A stretch of 37,867 bases of DNA from an uncultured beta proteobacterium. GTDB lineage: Bacteria > Pseudomonadota > Gammaproteobacteria > Burkholderiales > Burkholderiaceae_C. Every line of letters begins with the position of its first letter. Within the stretch, counting starts at the first letter, position 1. Both the position numbers and the translations under genes were made by a program. Shown here in pieces: positions 32,676-37,867 of this stretch. Under the pieces are notes generated by a model that saw only the letters and a program-made list of their open reading frames with translations, had not been told where the DNA came from and did no database searches. The stretch lies in the NCBI GenBank assembly GCA_903924955.1, contig CAIYDK010000509.1, positions 1 through 37,867 on the forward strand, written 5' to 3'.

Positions 32676-33032
32676 ATGAATGTTCTATTGACGATTATTT
32701 TGACGGTTCAAATGCTTTCCGCGTTGTCCATGATTGGCCTGATTTTGGTTCAACATGGCAAGGGTGCTGATATGGGTGCTGCGTTCGGTAGTGGGGGCTC
32801 AGGCAGTCTGTTTGGCGCAAGCGGAAGCGCGAACTTCCTGTCACGGACGACTGCAGTGCTTGCAACGGTGTTTTTCGTTTGTACTTTGGCTCTTGCTTAC
32901 TTTGGCAACTTGCGGCCAGCGACTTCCGGTAGCGTTTTAGAAGGCGCAGCAGTCATTGCTCCTGTGGTTGTCGAAGCGGCTTCTGCCCCGACCATCGCTG
33001 CATCGGGTGTTGGTCAGATTCCTGCCAAATAA
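32676..33032 (+). CDS. secG: Protein translocase subunit SecG
   Basis: Small membrane protein of 118 residues of the SecYEG translocon. It has two membrane helices (about 3-22 and 52-72) flanking the conserved cytoplasmic loop LVQHGKGADMGAAFGSGGSGSLFGASGSANFLSRTT (quoted in parts: QHGKGADMGAAFG, GSLFGASG). The C-terminal tail is Ala/Val-rich and not conserved. The ORF track begins at TTG 32670; ATG 32676 with AGGAG six bases upstream was chosen. It stimulates protein export by inverting or tilting during SecA cycling. Confidence 0.95.
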   Translation: MNVLLTIILTVQMLSALSMIGLILVQHGKGADMGAAFGSGGSGSLFGASGSANFLSRTTAVLATVFFVCTLALAYFGNLRPATSGSVLEGAAVIAPVVVEAASAPTIAASGVGQIPAK

Positions 33033-33148
33033 TTGCTACTTTAATTGCCTTGTCCCTTGGGGAGTAGGGGTAAATTCAGGGTAAACTCTAGGCTTGTCTT
33101 AAAAGCAAAACACCTTCGGGTTCCTCATGCAATAAAGACAAAAAAGCC

Positions 33149-33233
33149 GCCGTCGTGGTGAAATTGGTAGACACGCTATCTTGAGGGGGTAGTGGCGAGA
33201 GCTGTGCGAGTTCGAGTCTCGCCGACGGCACCA
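33149..33233 (+). tRNA. tRNA-Leu (anticodon GAG)
   Basis: The acceptor stem GCCGTCG pairs with CGACGGC and is followed by A and an encoded CCA. The anticodon stem CTATC/GGTAG closes the loop TTGAGGG, with anticodon GAG at 33183-33185, reading leucine CUC/CUU. A long variable arm (TGGCGAGAGCT) marks it as class II, and the T arm has GTTCGAGTC. It lies between secG and nuoA, a conserved position in Burkholderiales as I recall. Confidence 0.96.
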
Positions 33234-33292
33234 AATGGCATTCGGTTTGCTCATTTTTTGAGTGAGCCTTAAGTGGTGATAAGAAACGCAAG

Positions 33293-33652
33293 ATGAACCT
33301 CGATCAATATCTTCCCGTTCTCTTGTTTATGTTGATTGGACTGGTGACTGGGGTTGCGCCTCAGATCATTGGCTATGTGCTGGGACCTAATCGACCATAC
33401 CCGGCAAAAAACTCACCCTACGAATGCGGCTTTGAAGCATTTGGCGATGCCCGCATGAAATTCGATGTGCGGTACTACTTGGTCGCTATCCTCTTTATTT
33501 TATTTGACTTGGAAACCGCTCTGCTGTTTCCTTGGGCGGCATCGCTTAAAGAAATTGGTTTCGGTGGATTTTTGCTCGGCCTGGAGATCGTTCTTGTTCT
33601 CACTATCGGCTTTGTGTATATGTGGTTAAAAGGCGCCCTGGACTGGGAGTAA
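33293..33652 (+). CDS. nuoA: NADH-quinone oxidoreductase subunit A
   Basis: Membrane subunit of respiratory complex I, 119 residues with three transmembrane helices. Family phrases are [35 protein letters not shown] (parts: [27 protein letters not shown]), the acidic FDLE and the C-terminal [17 protein letters not shown]. It sits at the junction of the peripheral arm and NuoH. First gene of the nuo operon, 59 bases after tRNA-Leu; no obvious separate promoter is seen, so transcription may come through from upstream. Confidence 0.96.
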   Translation: MNLDQYLPVLLFMLIGLVTGVAPQIIGYVLGPNRPYPAKNSPYECGFEAFGDARMKFDVRYYLVAILFILFDLETALLFPWAASLKEIGFGGFLLGLEIVLVLTIGFVYMWLKGALDWE

Positions 33653-33656
33653 AGCA

Positions 33657-34136
33657 ATGATTGAAGGTATTCTCAAAGAGGGCTTCATCACGACGAGTTA
33701 TGACTCGGTGGTGAATTGGGCCAAGACCGGATCCATGTGGCCTATGACCTTTGGCCTGGCTTGCTGCGCGGTCGAAATGATGCATGCGGCAGCGGCTCGG
33801 TACGATATCAGCCGGTTCGGTGCTGAAGTGTTTCGTCCAAGCCCTCGTCAATCGGATTTGATTATCGTGGCGGGAACCTTGACCAATAAAATGGCACCGG
33901 CTTTTCGTAAGGTTTACGATCAAATGGCTGAGCCGCGGTGGGTGTTAAGCATGGGTTCTTGTGCCAATGGCGGCGGCTATTACCACTATAGCTATTCGGT
34001 TGTTCGGGGATGTGATCGTATTGTTCCGGTTGATGTGTATGTCCCGGGTTGCCCCCCTACTGCTGAGGCTTTGATTTACGGGATTTTGCAGTTGCAGCAG
34101 AAAATCCGACGCACGCAAACGATTGCGCGGGTGTAA
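33657..34136 (+). CDS. nuoB: NADH-quinone oxidoreductase subunit B
   Basis: Peripheral-arm subunit of complex I, 159 residues, carrying the terminal [4Fe-4S] cluster N2. Ligands are the adjacent Cys36-Cys37 ([10 protein letters not shown]), Cys in GSCANGGG and Cys in [11 protein letters not shown]. It passes electrons to quinone at the NuoB/NuoD interface. GGAG lies seven bases before ATG, four bases after the nuoA stop. Confidence 0.96.
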   Translation: MIEGILKEGFITTSYDSVVNWAKTGSMWPMTFGLACCAVEMMHAAAARYDISRFGAEVFRPSPRQSDLIIVAGTLTNKMAPAFRKVYDQMAEPRWVLSMGSCANGGGYYHYSYSVVRGCDRIVPVDVYVPGCPPTAEALIYGILQLQQKIRRTQTIARV

Positions 34137-34146
34137 GGTACCAAGC

Positions 34147-34755
34147 ATGACAACATTTTCCGTATCGCCTGACGCTACCCTGCATGCCGTAAAGGTTGCA
34201 TTGGGAGAAAAAATAAAGAGTATTTCCGTTGCATTGGGTGAGGTGACGGTTCTGGTTTCTGCTGAAGACTATGTTGATTCAGCGAATGCGCTCAAAGATG
34301 ATCCGGCTTGCAAGTTTGAGCAGCTAATGGATTTGTGCGGGGTTGATTATTCGGAGTATCTGGATGGCAGCCCTGATGGTTTGCGCTTTTGCGTGGTTTG
34401 CCACTTATTGTCGGTAAGCCTTAATCAACGGGTCCGTTTGAAAGTTTTTGCGACTGACGATTTTGCACCAATGTTGCCGACTCTGATCGATGTGTGGAGT
34501 GCTGCCAATTGGTTTGAACGCGAGGCCTTTGATTTGTTTGGGATTGTTTTTGACGGGCACACTGATTTGCGTCGTATTCTTACTGATTACGGATTTGTCG
34601 GGCACCCGTTTCGTAAAGATTTTCCGCGTACGGGGCATGTCGAAATGCGTTTTGATGCTGAGCTTGGGCGTATTATTTATCAGCCGATAACGATCGAGGA
34701 TCGCGAAATTACGCCGCGCATCATTCGTGAAAGTAACTATGGAGGCCTGCAGTAA
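34147..34755 (+). CDS. nuoC: NADH-quinone oxidoreductase subunit C
   Basis: 30-kDa-type subunit of complex I, 202 residues, with the signature region [37 protein letters not shown] (parts: [17 protein letters not shown]). It is a separate polypeptide, not fused to NuoD as in E. coli. The ORF track start at 34123 lies inside nuoB; ATG 34147 was chosen, ten bases after nuoB. It stabilises the quinone-site module. Confidence 0.95.
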   Translation: MTTFSVSPDATLHAVKVALGEKIKSISVALGEVTVLVSAEDYVDSANALKDDPACKFEQLMDLCGVDYSEYLDGSPDGLRFCVVCHLLSVSLNQRVRLKVFATDDFAPMLPTLIDVWSAANWFEREAFDLFGIVFDGHTDLRRILTDYGFVGHPFRKDFPRTGHVEMRFDAELGRIIYQPITIEDREITPRIIRESNYGGLQ

Positions 34756-34767
34756 GCAGTTGAATGC

Positions 34768-36021
34768 ATGGCTGAAATACACAACTACACACTTAACTTC
34801 GGGCCTCAGCATCCTGCTGCCCATGGCGTGTTGCGTCTGGTGCTTGAGTTGGATGGCGAGGTTATTCAACGGGCGGACCCGCATATTGGACTGTTGCACA
34901 GGGCTACCGAAAAGTTGGCGGAGAGTAAGACCTACATGCAGTCTTTGCCCTACATGGATCGTCTTGACTACATGTCGATGATGTGCAACGAGCACGCCTA
35001 CTGCCTGGCATTGGAGAAAATGCTGGGATTGGAGGTGCCGGAGCGTGCCCAATACATTCGCGTCATGTTCTCTGAGATCACACGGATGTTGAATCATTTG
35101 CTGTGGGTTGGTGCATCGGCAATTGACTGCGGTGCAATGACCGTCATGCTCTTTGCTTTCCGCGAGCGTGAAGATTTGATGGATATGTACGAGGCAGTTA
35201 GCGGAGCGCGTATGCATGCGGCTTACTTCCGCCCCGGTGGTGTATATCGGGACTTGCCAGACACGATGCCACGGCATGAGTCCAGTAAAGTGAGGTCCGC
35301 AAAGTCGACTGAAGCGCTCAATCGAAATCGCGGAGGAAGTCTGTTGGACTTTATCGATGATTTCACTCAGCGGTTCCCGACCTTTTTAGGTGAATACCAT
35401 ACCTTACTCACTGATAACCGCATTTGGAAGCAGCGAACAGTTGACATTGGCGTAGTCACTGCGGAGCGTGCGTTGAATTTGGGCTTCACTGGTCCAATGC
35501 TTAGGGGGTCTGGCGTCGCGTGGGATTTGCGTAAAAAGCAACCTTACGACGTTTATGACAAACTGGATTTTGATATTCCCGTAGGTGTTACCGGGGACAC
35601 CTATGATCGTTACCTCGTGCGCATGGAAGAGATGAAGCAATCCAATCGGATCATCAAACAGTGTGTGGATTGGTTGAAAGTTAATCCTGGCCCTGTGATT
35701 TCAGATAATCGGAAAGTCGCACCTCCTGATCGTGAGTCAATGAAATCAAAAATGGAGGATTTAATCCACCATTTCAAGTTGTTTTCCGAAGGCTTTTGCG
35801 TACCCAAGGGCGAGGCCTACGCGGCTATTGAGCATCCTAAAGGCGAATTTGGTATCTACTTCATTAGCGATGGCGCAAACAAGCCATACCGTTTGAAGAT
35901 TCGTCCGCCGGCATTTGTGCACTTGGCTGCGTTGGATGAAATGGGGAAGGGGCACATGATTGCGGATGCTGTGGCCATTATTGGGACTATGGATATTGTG
36001 TTTGGGGAAGTGGATCGATGA
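34768..36021 (+). CDS. nuoD: NADH-quinone oxidoreductase subunit D
   Basis: 49-kDa-type subunit of complex I, 417 residues, forming the quinone pocket with NuoB. It starts [20 protein letters not shown], where the His of GPQHPAAHG lies at the quinone site, and shows [26 protein letters not shown] and the C-terminal FGEVDR. The length is normal for a non-fused NuoD. It overlaps nuoE by ATGA. The Shine-Dalgarno is weak. Confidence 0.96.
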   Translation: MAEIHNYTLNFGPQHPAAHGVLRLVLELDGEVIQRADPHIGLLHRATEKLAESKTYMQSLPYMDRLDYMSMMCNEHAYCLALEKMLGLEVPERAQYIRVMFSEITRMLNHLLWVGASAIDCGAMTVMLFAFREREDLMDMYEAVSGARMHAAYFRPGGVYRDLPDTMPRHESSKVRSAKSTEALNRNRGGSLLDFIDDFTQRFPTFLGEYHTLLTDNRIWKQRTVDIGVVTAERALNLGFTGPMLRGSGVAWDLRKKQPYDVYDKLDFDIPVGVTGDTYDRYLVRMEEMKQSNRIIKQCVDWLKVNPGPVISDNRKVAPPDRESMKSKMEDLIHHFKLFSEGFCVPKGEAYAAIEHPKGEFGIYFISDGANKPYRLKIRPPAFVHLAALDEMGKGHMIADAVAIIGTMDIVFGEVDR

Positions 36022-36506
36022 TTTCAGAAGAATCCCAATTGCGCTTCGCTCGCGAAGTTGCCAAATACCCGGCGGATCAAAAGCAGTCCGCAGTTATGGC
36101 ATGTTTAGCCATTGCACAACAAGAACTTGGTTATGTTAGCCAAGAGGCCGAGCGAGATATCGCAGCCTATCTTGGAATGGCGCCCATGGCTGTGCATGAG
36201 GTGACAACCTTTTACAACATGTACAACCAGCATCCAGTTGGGAAATACAAGCTCAATGTGTGCACTAATCTTCCGTGTCAGTTGCGAGACGGTGTTAGTA
36301 CGTTGAAGTATCTAGAGGCCAAGTTGGGAATCTCCATGGGAGAGACGACAGCCGATGGAATGTTTACTCTGCAGCAAAGCGAGTGCTTGGGTGCTTGTGC
36401 TGATTCGCCGGTCATGTTGGTAAATGATCGCTCGATGTGCAGTTTCATGACACCGGAGAAGTTGGACCAATTGGTAGATGGTTTGCGGGCGACGGGAGCA
36501 AAATGA
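36018..36506 (+). CDS. nuoE: NADH-quinone oxidoreductase subunit E
   Basis: 24-kDa-type subunit, 162 residues, thioredoxin-like fold holding [2Fe-2S] cluster N1a. Ligand cysteines are in CTNLPC and [10 protein letters not shown]. It belongs to the NADH dehydrogenase module with NuoF and NuoG. GGGGAAG precedes the ATG, which overlaps the nuoD stop; its own stop overlaps the nuoF start (ATGA). Confidence 0.95.
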   Translation: MISEESQLRFAREVAKYPADQKQSAVMACLAIAQQELGYVSQEAERDIAAYLGMAPMAVHEVTTFYNMYNQHPVGKYKLNVCTNLPCQLRDGVSTLKYLEAKLGISMGETTADGMFTLQQSECLGACADSPVMLVNDRSMCSFMTPEKLDQLVDGLRATGAK

Positions 36507-37858
36507 TGACGGCGCAGCATATTCTGTCTCAGTTTCGCGCTACGGGCGTGCAAACATGTTTTCACGATCGTCACATCGATCCACAAATTCTTGCGGGTTT
36601 GAATGGCGCGAATTGGCGCTTAAAAGATTACGAATCACGGGGCGGTTATCAGGCATTGCGCAAGGTTTTGGGTATCGATGGTGGCGAGGCGATGACTCAA
36701 GATCAAGTGATTGCCACTGTTAAAGAATCTGCTTTGCGTGGTCGTGGTGGTGCGGGCTTTCCAACCGGATTGAAATGGAGCTTCATGCCGCGTCAGTTTC
36801 CGGGGCAAAAGTATTTGGTTTGCAATTCGGACGAGGGCGAGCCTGGTACTTGCAAAGACCGGGACATCATGGAATTTAATCCACATATCGTCATTGAGGG
36901 TATGGCGATTGCGGCATTCGCCATGGGTATTTCGGTAGGTTACAACTACATCCATGGCGAGATTTTTTCGACTTATGACCGGTTCGAAGAAGCGTTAGAG
37001 GAGGCGCGTGCTGCTGGTCTTCTTGGCAATAACATTTTGGGCAGTAATTTCAGCTTCCAATTGCACGCGGCTCATGGCTTTGGTGCGTATATTTGCGGAG
37101 AAGAAACTGCGTTGCTGGAGTCGCTTGAAGGCAAGAAGGGACAGCCTCGCTTTAAGCCTCCTTTTCCTGCCAGCTTTGGCCTTTATGGCAAGCCGACGAC
37201 TATTAACAATACGGAAACATTTGCTGCCGTTCCCTGGATCATTCGCAATGGTGGTCAAGCTTATCTGGAATGTGGCAAGCCAAACAATGGTGGCACGAAG
37301 ATTTACTCGGTCAGTGGAGACGTAGAACTGCCGGGCAACTTCGAGGTTCCTATGGGAACGCCTTTTTCCAAAGTTTTGGAGTTGGCGGGTGGAGTGCGCG
37401 CGGGACGAAAGCTTAAGGCGGTGATTCCTGGTGGTTCGTCTTCGCCCATCTTGCCTGCCTCCATCATGATGGATTGCACAATGGACTACGACTCAATAGC
37501 CAAGGCGGGCTCTATGTTGGGGTCAGGTGCGGTGATTGTGCTGGATGACAGCCGATGCATGGTTAAGAGTCTGCAGCGATTGAGCTATTTTTATATGCAC
37601 GAGTCGTGCGGGCAATGTACGCCGTGTCGCGAGGGAACAGGATGGTTATCCCGTGTTGTCGACCGCATCGAAACCGGGCATGGTAGACCAAGCGATATGG
37701 ATTTACTGGACAGCGTTGCCGAAGACATACAAGGTCGAACGATCTGTGCATTGGGTGATGCGGCGGCGATGCCGGTGCGCGCCATGATCAAGCATTTCAG
37801 GCAAGAATTTGAATATCACGTTGAGCACAAGACCTGCATGGTCCCCGCTTACGTTTGA
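36503..37858 (+). CDS. nuoF: NADH-quinone oxidoreductase subunit F
   Basis: 51-kDa-type NADH-binding subunit, 451 residues. The FMN/NADH site is visible as [13 protein letters not shown], with [14 protein letters not shown] nearby, and the [4Fe-4S] cluster N3 ligands in [15 protein letters not shown] plus a downstream Cys (ICALGDAAA). ATG 36503 overlaps the nuoE stop; GGGAG is upstream. The ORF track start at 36437 is inside nuoE. The gene ends nine bases before the window edge; nuoG presumably follows. Confidence 0.96.
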   Translation: MMTAQHILSQFRATGVQTCFHDRHIDPQILAGLNGANWRLKDYESRGGYQALRKVLGIDGGEAMTQDQVIATVKESALRGRGGAGFPTGLKWSFMPRQFPGQKYLVCNSDEGEPGTCKDRDIMEFNPHIVIEGMAIAAFAMGISVGYNYIHGEIFSTYDRFEEALEEARAAGLLGNNILGSNFSFQLHAAHGFGAYICGEETALLESLEGKKGQPRFKPPFPASFGLYGKPTTINNTETFAAVPWIIRNGGQAYLECGKPNNGGTKIYSVSGDVELPGNFEVPMGTPFSKVLELAGGVRAGRKLKAVIPGGSSSPILPASIMMDCTMDYDSIAKAGSMLGSGAVIVLDDSRCMVKSLQRLSYFYMHESCGQCTPCREGTGWLSRVVDRIETGHGRPSDMDLLDSVAEDIQGRTICALGDAAAMPVRAMIKHFRQEFEYHVEHKTCMVPAYV

Positions 37859-37867
37859 GCGAGTCAC

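Noticed and set aside
33033-33148. Promoter and hairpin ahead of tRNA-Leu (TTGTCTT / AAGACAA pairing)
   Set aside because: Several poor -35/-10 combinations are possible and the pairing has a loop of over 30 bases; nothing decisive.
33249-33267. Hairpin GCTCA-TTTTTTGAG-TGAGC after tRNA-Leu as a terminator
   Set aside because: The stem is only five pairs and the T run is in the loop rather than after the stem; the nuo operon may well be read through.
1-37867. CRISPR arrays, insertion sequences, phage attachment sites, rRNA
   Set aside because: No regularly spaced direct repeats, transposase or integrase reading frames, or rRNA-like stretches were seen on either strand.

Overview
The window reads as a chromosomal segment of a betaproteobacterium of the order Burkholderiales, most likely family Comamonadaceae (Rhodoferax/Polaromonas-like). 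The evidence is the gene neighbourhoods (tpiA-secG-tRNA-Leu-nuoABCDEF, rpsO-pnp, a nrt-nirBD-nasA nitrate assimilation operon with cobA-ybiB) and a short dispersed repeat of the type common in Comamonadaceae (GCTAT..ATAGCTGCTTGCGC..GGGGGCTAGAGGCC). There are no rRNA genes, transposases, phage genes or CRISPR arrays. Coding density is very high and no gene-free stretch exceeds 300 bases. The species assignment is an inference.

Left edge (1-4.4 kb): the 3' end of a DUF3365 (Tll0287-like) haem-binding protein and a cytochrome c5-like lipoprotein on the plus strand. They converge on a minus-strand run of ybiB, cobA (SUMT, siroheme synthesis), a VOC protein and a BaiN/HI0933-type flavoprotein.

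Signalling block (4.5-13.2 kb): a single-domain receiver and a sensor-less chemoreceptor-like protein on the minus strand. Divergent from them are a REC-EAL c-di-GMP phosphodiesterase, a 1601-residue MASE1-PAS-PAS-PAS-GAF hybrid kinase with REC and Hpt domains, and an HDOD protein. It lies between cobA/ybiB and the other nitrate genes.

Nitrate assimilation block (13.2-24.3 kb, minus strand): nrtA-nrtB-nrtD-nirB-(exported tandem PilJ-domain protein)-nirD-nasA, apparently one transcription unit. Its upstream region holds a near-perfect sigma-54 promoter with NtrC-like sites. A leader of about 160 nt has the two A..G hexaloop hairpins of an ANTAR target, the second overlapping an intrinsic terminator. 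The ANTAR antiterminator NasT is encoded just upstream, with a small winged-helix-like protein of unknown function between. The logic is therefore nitrogen limitation through NtrC/sigma-54 plus nitrate-responsive antitermination through NasT. NrtABD imports nitrate, NasA reduces it to nitrite, NirBD reduces nitrite to ammonium, and CobA supplies precorrin-2 for NirB siroheme. No nasS partner for NasT is visible.

Housekeeping block (24.3-37.9 kb): GNAT acetyltransferase, tsaD, an Hsp20 protein, an orphan branched-chain-amino-acid-type binding protein, rpsO with a strong terminator, pnp with a structured leader, a quinone oxidoreductase, tpiA, secG, tRNA-Leu(GAG) and nuoA to nuoF. The nuo operon runs off the right edge. 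Base composition is visibly more AT-rich from about tpiA onward than in the nitrate and signalling blocks.

Six copies of the dispersed repeat were found. Three fill spacers between same-strand genes, in one case supplying the Shine-Dalgarno of nirD. Three are translated inside genes (BaiN-like flavoprotein, ybiB, nrtB).
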